DNA from: Geomonas subterranea
GTDB lineage: Bacteria; Desulfobacterota; Desulfuromonadia; Geobacterales; Geobacteraceae
Assembly: GCF_019063845.1 (NCBI RefSeq)
Contig: NZ_CP077683.1
Span: forward strand, 682,001 to 746,000
Length of the DNA stretch: 64,000 bases
Reading direction: 5' to 3'
The first letter of the stretch is position 1. The number at the start of each line of letters is the position of its first letter. Below the pieces are notes generated by a model. It ran no database searches, had not been told where the DNA came from, and saw nothing but the letters and a program-made list of their open reading frames with translations. Both the position numbers and the translations under genes were made by a program. Positions 47,439 through 55,178 of the stretch are shown one piece after another.

Positions 47439-47816
47439 ATGACTGAGAACGAGATAGCTTCTGCGGTCGTCGATGCCTCTTACAAGGTACACAAAGCGCT
47501 TGGGCCTGGATTGCTGGAATCTGTGTACGAAACAGTTCTTGCCTATGAGTTACAACAAAGACAAATTCCGGTTTGCCGTCAACAGGTTCTTCCAGTAGTT
47601 TATGAGTCTCTTATACTAGATGAAGGATACCGCGCCGACCTTGTTATAGCCGATAAAGTCATTGTTGAACTGAAGTCGGTAGAAAAAATTATTCCGGTAC
47701 ACAAAAAGCAGCTCTTGACATACCTCAAGCTGTCAAACATGAAACTGGGATTGTTGATCAACTTCGGAGATAATTTAATAAAGGATGGGATCACCAGAGT
47801 TGTGAATCATCTGTAA
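47439..47816 (+). CDS. GxxExxY family protein
   Basis: This 125-residue protein has the family signature GLLESVYE near residue 24, after SAVVDASYKVHKALGPG. The core EGYRADLVIADKVIVELKSVEK near 70 has the D...E-x-K pattern of PD-(D/E)XK nuclease folds. Cellular function is not established for the family. Its base composition is clearly more A/T-rich than the neighbours. It is flanked by inverted CGCAAAG arms at 47363-47389 and 47837-47862, so it may belong to that repeat element and not to the polysaccharide genes. GAGGAGG lies before the ATG. Confidence 0.85.
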   Translation: MTENEIASAVVDASYKVHKALGPGLLESVYETVLAYELQQRQIPVCRQQVLPVVYESLILDEGYRADLVIADKVIVELKSVEKIIPVHKKQLLTYLKLSNMKLGLLINFGDNLIKDGITRVVNHL

Positions 47817-47836
47817 TAGCATAGTTTTTCGATGTG

Positions 47837-47862
47837 CTTTGCGTCTTTGCGGCTTTGCGTGA
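47837..47862. repeat. CGCAAAG-type inverse arm b', copy 5, after the GxxExxY gene
   Basis: CTTTGCG-rich inverse arm ending GCGTGAC at 47837-47862. It is the reverse complement of the arm at 47363-47389. It ends 11 bases before the wzi start codon. Confidence 0.78.
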
Positions 47863-47873
47863 CACAGGATCTT

Positions 47874-49499
47874 ATGCGACTTTTTATTGCTGTTTTCTTT
47901 GTCGTAGTTGTTTGCTCTTCTTCCGCTTTTGCGCTTTCCTCACCGAATATCCCCCTGGATAGCCCCATCTATCTTTACTTGGAGAAGTTGTCCGGCTTCG
48001 GTCTCATCTCGTCGGACATCAAGGGAATCCGTCCCTTCTCCAGGGCGGAGGCCGCACGCCTTGTGAAGGAGGCCGAAGCGCGGGCTGCCACCACCGCCCA
48101 ATCTCCCTTGACGACGGAACTGCTCGATCGGCTGCACGAATTGCTGCCGCGCGAACTCTCCTACTACGACCGCGATGAAACCGCGCCGGCGCTCGACGCC
48201 GACATGCAGACCGCGCGCCTGCGCTACGTCTACCTGGACGGCGCCCCCAGAAGCTACTTCCGCGCGGTCCATGACCCCGGCAACGATGGCGTATTCGGCA
48301 TTGGAAGTGGTCTCAGGCCCCCCAATCCCTACCCTTCGCCCGCCCAGCAACGGGGCACGGAGGGGACTCCTCTTTTCGAAAACAATGACGGCGTGGTCTA
48401 CCGCGCCGGCTCCAACGTCGACCTCAGGGCAAGCGGCGGGCTCTACTTCTCCTCGCTGGCGTCAGTGCTGGTCGAACCGGTGCTGCTTTGGTCCGAAGAA
48501 CAGGATGAGGCGCGGCTGCGCCTGAACCGGGGATATGCAAAGCTGGGGGGCAAGGGGCTGGAACTGGAGGTCGGCCGGGACGAGAACTGGTTCGGTCCCG
48601 GGTACCGGGGCGCCATCACGATTACCAACAACCCCAAGAACTTTGACCTCATCAAACTCTCCAGCCCGGAACTGGTGAAAACGAAATACCTCTGGGACCT
48701 GAAATACTCCCTCATCTTTTCCCGGTTCGAAAAGACGGTCACCGACGGGCAGGAACGCCGGCCTTTCTTCTTTGCCGGAAAGCTGGCCATGAAACCGCTC
48801 AATGACCTCGAGTTCGGCATCAACCTGGGGCGGCAGGTGGGCGGGCCTGGCGTCAATAACAGCTTAGGTGACATCGTTCGGGGCATGGTAGGTGGCACCA
48901 GCGACGACAACTCGAACACCCTGGCCGGTTTCGACCTGCGGTTGAGGTTGCCGTGGTTGCGCAACACGGAACTGTACGGTGAGCTTTCCGGCGAGGACTC
49001 CGCGGCCTTCTGGCCCATAGTCGAGAGCTATGTCGCCGGTTTCTTCATCCCCAGGCTCACCGAAAGCGGAACGGATGACCTGCGTTTCGAGTATTTTCGG
49101 GGCAACCGCATCCTTTACACCAACGGCACCTTCCCGGGAGGATACCTCTACCACGACATGCCCGTCGGGCATTCGCAGGGGGGGGCGACCCAGGATTTCT
49201 TCCTGCGTTACAGCCACTGGTTCTCCGTCCGCAACAACCTCGCACTCGAAGCCTTCCACACCCGGCGCGGCGACTATGGCCGGGTGACCGTCGACGCCAC
49301 CGGCCGTTTCGATGCCGCTGGTGTCATGCAGGCTATCGAGCGCAAGAATGCCCTGCGCGCCTCCTGGACTTTCCCGTTCTCCAAGGAGTGGAACGCCCTG
49401 CTCCTTTACGGGCAGGAATGGATCCACAACTACGAACTGCGCGCCGGCGACACGCAGATGAACCGGCTCCTGCGCGCGGAGCTTACCTACAAATTTTAA
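47874..49499 (+). CDS. wzi: Capsule assembly protein Wzi-like outer-membrane beta-barrel
   Basis: Wzi is an outer-membrane beta-barrel that anchors capsule polysaccharide to the cell surface. The 541-residue protein has a signal peptide (RLFIAVFFVVVVCSSSAFA) and a helical periplasmic-facing segment near 25-100. A barrel-like region follows, with alternating aromatic strands and the family segment VGRDENWFGPGYRGAITITN near 235, and it ends in a terminal aromatic residue (LTYKF) typical of outer-membrane barrels. I chose ATG 47874, which begins the signal peptide; an earlier in-frame start would read through the repeat arm. Confidence 0.86.
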   Translation: MRLFIAVFFVVVVCSSSAFALSSPNIPLDSPIYLYLEKLSGFGLISSDIKGIRPFSRAEAARLVKEAEARAATTAQSPLTTELLDRLHELLPRELSYYDRDETAPALDADMQTARLRYVYLDGAPRSYFRAVHDPGNDGVFGIGSGLRPPNPYPSPAQQRGTEGTPLFENNDGVVYRAGSNVDLRASGGLYFSSLASVLVEPVLLWSEEQDEARLRLNRGYAKLGGKGLELEVGRDENWFGPGYRGAITITNNPKNFDLIKLSSPELVKTKYLWDLKYSLIFSRFEKTVTDGQERRPFFFAGKLAMKPLNDLEFGINLGRQVGGPGVNNSLGDIVRGMVGGTSDDNSNTLAGFDLRLRLPWLRNTELYGELSGEDSAAFWPIVESYVAGFFIPRLTESGTDDLRFEYFRGNRILYTNGTFPGGYLYHDMPVGHSQGGATQDFFLRYSHWFSVRNNLALEAFHTRRGDYGRVTVDATGRFDAAGVMQAIERKNALRASWTFPFSKEWNALLLYGQEWIHNYELRAGDTQMNRLLRAELTYKF

Positions 49500-49512
49500 T
49501 ACGCTGCGGACA

Positions 49513-49571
49513 GCTTTTCTTGCTCTGCGATCACGCAAAGGACCTTTGCAAGCGTGCAGAGCAAGAAAAGC
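49513..49571. repeat. Long perfect hairpin after wzi
   Basis: A 16-base arm at 49513-49528 pairs perfectly with 49556-49571 (gcttttcttgctctgc and its complement). Inside lies a second palindrome, GCAAAGG-A-CCTTTGC at 49535-49549. It starts 14 bases after the wzi stop and could act as a terminator or an RNA-stabilising structure. Confidence 0.7.
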
Positions 49572-49634
49572 AGCTGCTTTTGAGGCATATTCACGTTGCA
49601 CAGGAGAAAAAACGCTGGTTTTCGCCAAAAAGCG

Positions 49635-49697
49635 TGCCGGACAATGCTCACTCTTACCCGTTTATGGCAAGAACGAGCGGGGTCCGGCATTTTTTTT
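49635..49697 (+). terminator. Possible terminator with long loop
   Basis: TGCCGGAC at 49635-49642 pairs with GTCCGGCA at 49682-49689 across a loop of 39 bases, which itself has GCTC/GAGC arms. A run of eight T (49690-49697) follows. The loop is long for a classical terminator. Confidence 0.4.
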
Positions 49698-49714
49698 CGT
49701 GCCAAAGGGGCAAA

Positions 49715-49861
49715 GTCAGCTTGCAGAGGACCAATGTCAGCTTGCAGAGGTACATTGTCAGCTTGCAGAGGTGCAAAGTCGGCTTGCAAAGGTGCGATGT
49801 CGGCTTGCAAAGGTGCGATGTCGGCTTGCAGGGGTGCAAAGTCAACGTGCAAAGCCCCAAA
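49715..49861. repeat. 21-bp tandem repeat array, seven units
   Basis: Seven units start at 49715, 49736, 49757, 49778, 49799, 49820 and 49841, an exact 21-base period. Each is a variant of gtcagcttgcagaggtgcaa; the last unit is the most diverged. Because 21 is a multiple of three, every frame gives a heptad repeat, for example QLAEVQC-like on the plus strand and LQADIAP-like on the minus strand. No start codon with a ribosome-binding site supports a gene here, so I call it a minisatellite. A further hairpin terminator follows at 49945. Confidence 0.88.
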
Positions 49862-49944
49862 GGGAGCGCGCAGAGGGGCTTTGTAAAGCGGATTTGCCGG
49901 GTGATCAGATGACGAAGGCTGGGACGCTGCGGAAGTGAAAATGG

Positions 49945-49968
49945 AAACGCCCGCTGGCGCGGGCGTTT
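49945..49968. terminator. Bidirectional terminator for the gene at 49979
   Basis: AAACGCCCGC at 49945-49954 pairs perfectly with GCGGGCGTTT at 49959-49968 around TGGC. On the minus strand it follows the stop of the hypothetical gene by 10 bases and leads into gtttccatttt. Confidence 0.85.
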
Positions 49969-49978
49969 CAGAGGGTAG

Positions 49979-50626
49979 TTAGGTGGGCATAAAGAAGAGG
50001 GGAGGTGTCCAGGGGCCGGGACCCTCGGGCATGATCCACCTCATCCTTAAGGCGTACTGCTGCCCCGGGGTCAACCCTTCCAGCTCCATGTTTTTGAACT
50101 GGCCGAACACGGCCGCATGCTTCCAGTTACCCTCCACGGTGGGGTCGCCTGTCGTGATGTGGAATTCACAGCTTCTGGCGCGAGGAGCCCTCTTGGCCTT
50201 GCCGACGATCCCGCCCCGTTTTACGCCTTGGGACAATTCCACGTCCGGACAGCTCGCCTGATGTTTCACCTGGGACGGCGCTGTCTCCTTGGTGTACTCA
50301 AAGCCGGATGAGGCGAGAATCTCGACATCGCCTTTGGCGACCAAGTCCACATAACCCGCCAGTTGATAGAGCTCATCGATGAGCTGGGCACGGAGCTTCT
50401 TGCGCAGGGCTACACTCTGCTTCGCACCGCTACGGGCTTCGATGCAGGAACTGCCGAACCTCTCCAGCGTGTTCTTTACTTGGGGTAGCGGGATGACGTT
50501 CTCCGGGTAGGGCTCCTTTATGAAGGGATTGCCTGTCATCGATGTTACGACCACTGTCCCGGCCGAGTACAGGCCGGGGGCGTTCAGACGGCCCAAGCCT
50601 CGTTTCACCTTCGCTTTTTTGCTCAT
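49979..50626 (-). CDS. Hypothetical protein with fibronectin type III-like C-terminus
   Basis: I do not recognise a named family for this 215-residue protein. It has a basic start (SKKAKVKRGLGRLN), a helical middle (ALRKKLRAQLIDELYQLAGY near 72) and a C-terminal 70-80 residues that resemble a fibronectin type III domain (MELEGLTPGQQYALRMRWIM, then GPWTPP). There is no signal peptide. AGGAGG lies before the ATG and a strong terminator follows, so it is probably a single-gene transcript. Confidence 0.7.
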   Translation of the reverse strand: MSKKAKVKRGLGRLNAPGLYSAGTVVVTSMTGNPFIKEPYPENVIPLPQVKNTLERFGSSCIEARSGAKQSVALRKKLRAQLIDELYQLAGYVDLVAKGDVEILASSGFEYTKETAPSQVKHQASCPDVELSQGVKRGGIVGKAKRAPRARSCEFHITTGDPTVEGNWKHAAVFGQFKNMELEGLTPGQQYALRMRWIMPEGPGPWTPPLFFMPT

Positions 50627-50833
50627 GTGCGCGCCTCCTTTTTATTGGTGTCGACTAATCCAACGCCGGAAGTGTCCCACGATTATCCCGGAACGCAAGT
50701 GGGGGAGAAAAAAATAACCGGCGCCCCTCGCCGCTGCCTTCGCTTGGCCGGAAGCTGTGACGCTTGCCTTGCTTGCACGGCTGTGTGATAATCGCCGGTA
50801 TCTTTTATTCCCGACCGTCCTGGAGGGGCAGCC

Positions 50834-51127
50834 ATGAAAAAAGCCAACCTTGAGGTCCTGCTGGAAGACATGAACAGCAAATTCGATCTCGTGCTGGAAG
50901 GGCATGAAGTGCTTCGTAGCGAGATTCAGGAGTTGCGACGCAGAAACGATGAACGCTTCGACCTGTTTGATTTCAAAATCGATACCCTGAGTAAAAGAGT
51001 GGGTGACCTTGATGGGAAGGTGGAAACTCTGGATAAAAAGGTGGGAAAAATAGCTGCCGAACTTTCCGCCCATAGGGCCGACACCGAGGCGCATCCCGCC
51101 GCCTATCGCGTTATGGAGAAGGAGTAA
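50834..51127 (+). CDS. Small coiled-coil hypothetical protein
   Basis: This 97-residue protein is almost entirely charged helix with heptad spacing (VLEGHEVLRSEIQELRRRND and DTLSKRVGDLDGKVETLDKK). It should form a coiled coil. No catalytic motif, signal or membrane helix is seen. GGAGGGG lies upstream of the ATG. Function is unknown. Confidence 0.72.
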   Translation: MKKANLEVLLEDMNSKFDLVLEGHEVLRSEIQELRRRNDERFDLFDFKIDTLSKRVGDLDGKVETLDKKVGKIAAELSAHRADTEAHPAAYRVMEKE

Positions 51128-51470
51128 TGAGACTCTAGAGGTCCAAAGGCGCTGAAGCCTTTAACAATGATGAAGAGGATGAATCGGAAAAAGGGCAGCA
51201 AAGCAGTGGAAGATGGACGTGGCCAGATGACACCATTCCATGGTCAAGGCCTCAGTCTTGAAGAGCGGTTGGTTTTGTATGATTTACAAAGACATGCAGG
51301 CGACGCGATGGTAAGTGTCTAACCGCTCGGAACGGAGTACCTTTCGCGCGTCAATAACGTCGTGATCTTAAACATAAGCACCGCTCCTCGTTAGCCTTTC
51401 CCCTTTATTTCCCGGCAGATTCGCGCTATATTCTCTCCCTCGATAACGGCAGCCGTCAAAAGGGAACCTC
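51128..51470 (+). other. Intergenic region before the ExeA-like gene
   Basis: This 343-base gap holds one possible small reading frame (51170-51322) and no repeat arms. No clear promoter hexamers or terminator were seen. Confidence 0.45.
51170..51322 (+). CDS. Possible small protein of unknown function
   Basis: A 50-residue frame with a basic start (MKRMNRKKGSK) and the end SLEERLVLYDLQRHAGDAMV. No Shine-Dalgarno sequence is evident and I recognise no family. It may be a relic or chance frame. Confidence 0.22.
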   Translation: MKRMNRKKGSKAVEDGRGQMTPFHGQGLSLEERLVLYDLQRHAGDAMVSV

Positions 51471-52355
51471 ATGCCTGCGATGTATTGCGAGTTTTACGGC
51501 TTCAGGGAGAGCCCATTCACCATCACTCCCAACCCCCGCTTCCTGTTCATGAGCGAGCAGCACCGGGAGGCGTACGCGCACCTGATCTACGCGGTGGACA
51601 ACCGCGCCGGCTTCGTGGAGTTGACCGGGGAGGTCGGCACGGGCAAGACCACGCTCCTGCGCACCTTTTTAAACCGCCTGGACCAGGAGGGGCACCGCAC
51701 CGCCCTCATCTTCAACCCCTGCCTGTCGGACCTCGAGCTGCTGAAGAGCGTGAACCGGGAGTTCGGCCTTGCCTGGGAGTCGGAGAGCAGGGTGGAGCTG
51801 CTGCAGGTGCTCAACGCCTTTCTTCTGGAGCAGAAGCAGGCGGGACGCAGCGTGGTGCTGGTGATGGACGAGGCGCAGAATCTTCCCATCGAGGTGCTGG
51901 AGCAGATCCGCCTCATTTCGAATCTTGAGACGGAAACGGACAAGCTGATCCAGATCGTTCTTTCCGGGCAGCCGGAGCTTTTGTCGGTGCTCGGGCGCAA
52001 GGAACTGCGCCAGCTGAACCAGCGCATCACGGTGCGCTATCACCTGCTGCCCATGGACTTCGAGAGCACTCACTCATATATAGATCACCGGATGGAGCTG
52101 GCGGGATGCTACCGCGCAGCCGAATTCTCCAAGGCGGCCATGAAGCACATCTACCGTTTCTCGGGCGGCGTGCCGCGGCTGGTCAACGTCGTCTGCGACC
52201 GCGCGCTTCTGATCGGGTTCACCGAGGAGGCCAGGACCATCACCGGGAGCATGGCGGCGCAGGCCGTTGCCGAGGTGGGCGGCCGTTCTCCCTACGGCCT
52301 GGCGGCCCAGATGATGAGGCGTCTGACCGGGGGGCTGCCGCGCTCGCGCAGCTGA
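51471..52355 (+). CDS. ExeA/GspA-like AAA ATPase
   Basis: This AAA ATPase of the ExeA type has 294 residues. FYGFRESPFTITPNPRFLF near residue 6 is the family start. GEVGTGKTTLLRTFL near 49 is the Walker A motif, VVLVMDEAQNLP near 121 is Walker B, and the RLVNVVCDRALL segment near 231 is sensor 2-like. ExeA works with ExeB to place the type II secretin in peptidoglycan. This protein lacks the C-terminal peptidoglycan-binding domain of long ExeA. Related short ATPases also occur in exopolysaccharide loci. AAAGGGA precedes the ATG. It is followed by a gspB-like gene. Confidence 0.87.
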   Translation: MPAMYCEFYGFRESPFTITPNPRFLFMSEQHREAYAHLIYAVDNRAGFVELTGEVGTGKTTLLRTFLNRLDQEGHRTALIFNPCLSDLELLKSVNREFGLAWESESRVELLQVLNAFLLEQKQAGRSVVLVMDEAQNLPIEVLEQIRLISNLETETDKLIQIVLSGQPELLSVLGRKELRQLNQRITVRYHLLPMDFESTHSYIDHRMELAGCYRAAEFSKAAMKHIYRFSGGVPRLVNVVCDRALLIGFTEEARTITGSMAAQAVAEVGGRSPYGLAAQMMRRLTGGLPRSRS

Positions 52356-52377
52356 TATTCAATTTTTTGAGGAGCTT

Positions 52378-53184
52378 ATGAGTTCGATACTGAAGGCACT
52401 GGAAAAGGTGGACGAGTCGCAGCGGACCCGCCGTCCCGCCGGCACCGGCGGGCTCCCCAAGGGGAGGGGGCGTCGTCCCGCCTGGTTGATCCCGGTCTGG
52501 ACCCTGGGTGGAGCGGGTATCGCCGCCCTGGCGACCTACGCTGTCATGGGGGGCTTCTCCCGTCCGGCCGCGCAGGTAACACCCAAAGGCGCCGATGTCG
52601 TGGCGACGGCCACCCCGGTTTCGGCCGCGCCCGCCGATGTGCCGCCGCAGCAGGCCGTGAAGGGCGCGGTCCCGGCTCAACCCGTTGCCGCTCCTGCGGC
52701 CGCAGCCGCCAAACCTGTGCAAGCTGCCACCCCCAAGGTTGCCGCGAAAACGCTTCCCGTCGCCGTCCCGGTTGTCAAACCGACGGTGCAACCGGTCGCC
52801 AAACCTGTCACGCAATCTGCCGCGAAGGCCGCTAGCGGCGCGCAGCCTCAACTCTCCGCGAAGGTAGCCGCAAAGCAGCTCGCGCAGCCGGTGGCGGTCG
52901 CGGCGAAGGTCCCTGCCGCAGTCGTCCAGCCGGCCCCGGCGGTCGCCGCATCCGCTCCGGCCGCGGTTCAACCGGTCCAGCAGAAGTCGCGTGCGATCCG
53001 GGTGACCGGTATCGCTTGGCAAAACAGCAGCGAATCCAGCTTCGCCATGGTGAACGGGCAGCCGATGCGCCAGGGGAACAGCGTGGAAGGCTACAAGATC
53101 GAACAGATTTATGAGGACAGTGTCCGGTTTTCCAACAGCAAGGGAAACACGCTGGTGGTCCCCCTGGGGGCCGGCGAGGAGTAG
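52378..53184 (+). CDS. General secretion pathway GspB/ExeB-like protein
   Basis: This 268-residue inner-membrane protein has a short cytoplasmic start (SSILKALEKVDESQR), one transmembrane helix (PVWTLGGAGIAALATYAVMG, residues 40-60) and a long Ala/Pro/Val-rich periplasmic linker (65-200). The C-terminal GspB domain reads RVTGIAWQNSSESSFAMVNG, then YKIEQIYEDSVRF. This is the usual plan of GspB/ExeB partners of ExeA. The start SSILKALEK is common in the family. The rest of the type II secretion genes are not in this window. Confidence 0.87.
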   Translation: MSSILKALEKVDESQRTRRPAGTGGLPKGRGRRPAWLIPVWTLGGAGIAALATYAVMGGFSRPAAQVTPKGADVVATATPVSAAPADVPPQQAVKGAVPAQPVAAPAAAAAKPVQAATPKVAAKTLPVAVPVVKPTVQPVAKPVTQSAAKAASGAQPQLSAKVAAKQLAQPVAVAAKVPAAVVQPAPAVAASAPAAVQPVQQKSRAIRVTGIAWQNSSESSFAMVNGQPMRQGNSVEGYKIEQIYEDSVRFSNSKGNTLVVPLGAGEE

Positions 53185-53190
53185 GTACCG

Positions 53191-53472
53191 ATGTCATCAG
53201 GACCCGAAATGGATCAGCAGCAGTGGGAGGCCCTTTGCGAGCAATGTGGCCTTTGCTGTTTTGAGAAGATAGAGGACGAGGACGGGCGCATCCTGTTCAC
53301 CTCGACACCCTGTCGTTACCTCGATATCACCACCAGGCGCTGCAAGATATACAAGAAGCGTTTCAAGGTCTTCCCCGAGTGCGTTCAACTAACGCCGGAG
53401 CTGGTTAAAGAGCTTAAGTGGCTGCACCGGAGCTGTGGGTACAAGAAGGCGATGCGTAAAGGCATCCTTTAA
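53191..53472 (+). CDS. YkgJ-type cysteine cluster protein
   Basis: This 93-residue protein has the cysteine cluster CEQCGLCCF near 16-24, CRYL near 41, CKIY near 51 and later single cysteines. The pattern fits the YkgJ/UPF0153 group, thought to bind zinc or an Fe-S cluster; the function is not known. It starts at ATG 53191, 6 bases after the gspB-like stop. An ATG at 53209 behind CAGGA is an alternative start. Confidence 0.82.
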   Translation: MSSGPEMDQQQWEALCEQCGLCCFEKIEDEDGRILFTSTPCRYLDITTRRCKIYKKRFKVFPECVQLTPELVKELKWLHRSCGYKKAMRKGIL

Positions 53473-53479
53473 GGCATTT

Positions 53480-53632
53480 AACAGGGATGAAGGGGATAAA
53501 AGGGATAAAGGCACAAAAAACACATTTTTAACGCAAAGCCGCAAAGGCGCAAAGAAAACATGAATACAGGACAGGGCGGGGGACAAACAAGAGTCTTTGG
53601 TTTATCCCTTTCATCCCTTTTATCCCTGTTAA
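53480..53632. repeat. Interleaved intergenic repeat, copy 6 (a-b-a')
   Basis: Arm a at 53480-53509, arm b at 53531-53554 and the inverse a' at 53601-53632 (ends CCCTGTTAA). The b' arm is missing. Confidence 0.8.
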
Positions 53633-53655
53633 GAAACGGTTTCAAAGGGAGTGTA

Positions 53656-54912
53656 ATGGCAGAAAAGAATCAAGTAGCAACAGTGAAACTTTCCGAGCGC
53701 GATTTCCAGGCGCTTCCCCTGCAACAAAAAAACGACTACCTGAGAACAGTCTCGGGAAAGGAGAAACTCGACCTGATCGTCGGGGACGCCGATGCCAAGA
53801 GACTTGCTGCCGCGCTGCCTCCGCAGGAGCTCTTCTGGCTCATGAAAGAAGTAGGGGAAGCGGACGCAGTGGATTTGCTGCGGATCGCCTCCGCCGAACA
53901 GGCCGTCTTCATCATGGACATGGAGCTATGGGACGGCTGGACCTTCTCGGAAGAGCAGGCTTGCCACTGGCTCACCTATTTCATGGAAGGGGGAGAGGCG
54001 CGGGTTCACGAGCTGCTGAAGCATCTGGATTATGAGCTGCTGCAGCTGCTGTTGAGCCGCGAGATCGTCGTGGGGGGCGGCATCGGTGACCAGGGTAACG
54101 ACGAAGAGCGCCAGGGTGACTACGACCATACCTTCGACGACGTCTTCATGATCAAGTTCAAGAACCCGAAGCACAGCCAGTTGATCGGGGCCTTCCTCTC
54201 CATGCTGGTCAAGCTGGACAACGAGCTGTACACGGCGCTCATGGAAGGGGTGAAAGGGGACGTCGACCTGGAGCTCGAGGAGCAATGCCAGCGTTTCCGC
54301 ACCGGCAGGTTGCAGGATCTCGGCTTCCCCCCGCTGGAAGAGGCGCTCTCCATCTATGCCCGGATCCACCCGGACCATTTCCAGCTGCAAGGTGGCAAGG
54401 AGTTTGCCGCGGCAGCGGAGGGGGGGCAACTGATGCCGGTCTTCGCCGGCGAGGGGACGCTCCTCGAGCGCGCCTTGGGCCTTGCCGGCTCCGACATCCT
54501 TATGCAGGAGCTGAATTACCTGGTCAACAGCGCTCTCGTCGCCGAGGGGGAGGCCTTCCACGAGCCCGAGTCGATGCTCGGTGTGATGCACCGCGTCTGC
54601 GGGTACCTCAACATCGCCCTGGAGCGGCTTGCCGCGGGGGACGAACGCAAAGCGGCGCAGATCCTGGCAGAGGAGGAGCTGAAGCGGCTGTTCCAGTTGG
54701 GCTACAGCATCGTGCTGCAGCTGAAGTTCGTCGCCCGTGACACCGAAACGGTCGACTACGCCACCGGAAAACTACTGGCCGGGCTCAAGGCGAAGCGTCC
54801 CCGTTTTTATCGCGGGCTCGACGCGGACGGCGTCGACGGCTACCGCGAGTTTCGCGACCTCGACGACGTACGGCGGGTATCCGACCTGCTGGCTCAGTTG
54901 CAGGGACAATAA
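53656..54912 (+). CDS. DUF6178 family protein
   Basis: This 418-residue protein belongs to the DUF6178 group, of unknown function and common in Geobacter relatives. It is mainly helical. Visible conserved stretches are PLQQKNDYLRTVSGKEKLDL near 18, PPQELFWLMKEVGE near 55 and DYDHTFDDVFMIKFKNPKHS near 155. I chose ATG 53656 because AAAGGGA precedes it; upstream sequence in the same frame comes from the repeat. No signal peptide or membrane helix is evident. Confidence 0.82.
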   Translation: MAEKNQVATVKLSERDFQALPLQQKNDYLRTVSGKEKLDLIVGDADAKRLAAALPPQELFWLMKEVGEADAVDLLRIASAEQAVFIMDMELWDGWTFSEEQACHWLTYFMEGGEARVHELLKHLDYELLQLLLSREIVVGGGIGDQGNDEERQGDYDHTFDDVFMIKFKNPKHSQLIGAFLSMLVKLDNELYTALMEGVKGDVDLELEEQCQRFRTGRLQDLGFPPLEEALSIYARIHPDHFQLQGGKEFAAAAEGGQLMPVFAGEGTLLERALGLAGSDILMQELNYLVNSALVAEGEAFHEPESMLGVMHRVCGYLNIALERLAAGDERKAAQILAEEELKRLFQLGYSIVLQLKFVARDTETVDYATGKLLAGLKAKRPRFYRGLDADGVDGYREFRDLDDVRRVSDLLAQLQGQ

Positions 54913-54921
54913 AACCCGTTT

Positions 54922-55071
54922 AACAGGGATAAAGGGGATAAAAGGGATAAAGTCAAATAAAATCAGGTCTTAACGCGAAGGCGCAAAGGCGCAGAGTAAA
55001 TCTGACAACAGGTACACGTCTGGTTAATGCCAAAGATCTTTTATCCCCTTAATCCCTTGTATCCCTGTTAA
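54922..55071. repeat. Interleaved intergenic repeat, copy 7 (a-b-a')
   Basis: Arm a at 54922-54950, a worn arm b at 54972-54995 (acgcgaaggcgcaaaggcgc) and inverse a' at 55039-55071. As in copy 6, the b' arm is absent. Confidence 0.78.
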
Positions 55072-55178
55072 CCGTTTCAGGTTTTTTTCCTGAATGCCCC
55101 CTGCATCCCCTTTCGTTGCAATCCTCCTCCCTCATTGGTATCCTCTTAGTCATTTGCCGCAGCCGTTAAGGGGGTAGG

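Noticed and set aside
49715..49861. CRISPR array
   Set aside because: Units are contiguous 21-bp repeats with no unique spacers, and no cas genes are near. It is a tandem minisatellite.
49546..49938. 130-residue coiled-coil protein encoded by the tandem array
   Set aside because: The only start is a TTG without a Shine-Dalgarno sequence inside the hairpin, and the heptad pattern follows from the 21-bp period in every frame.
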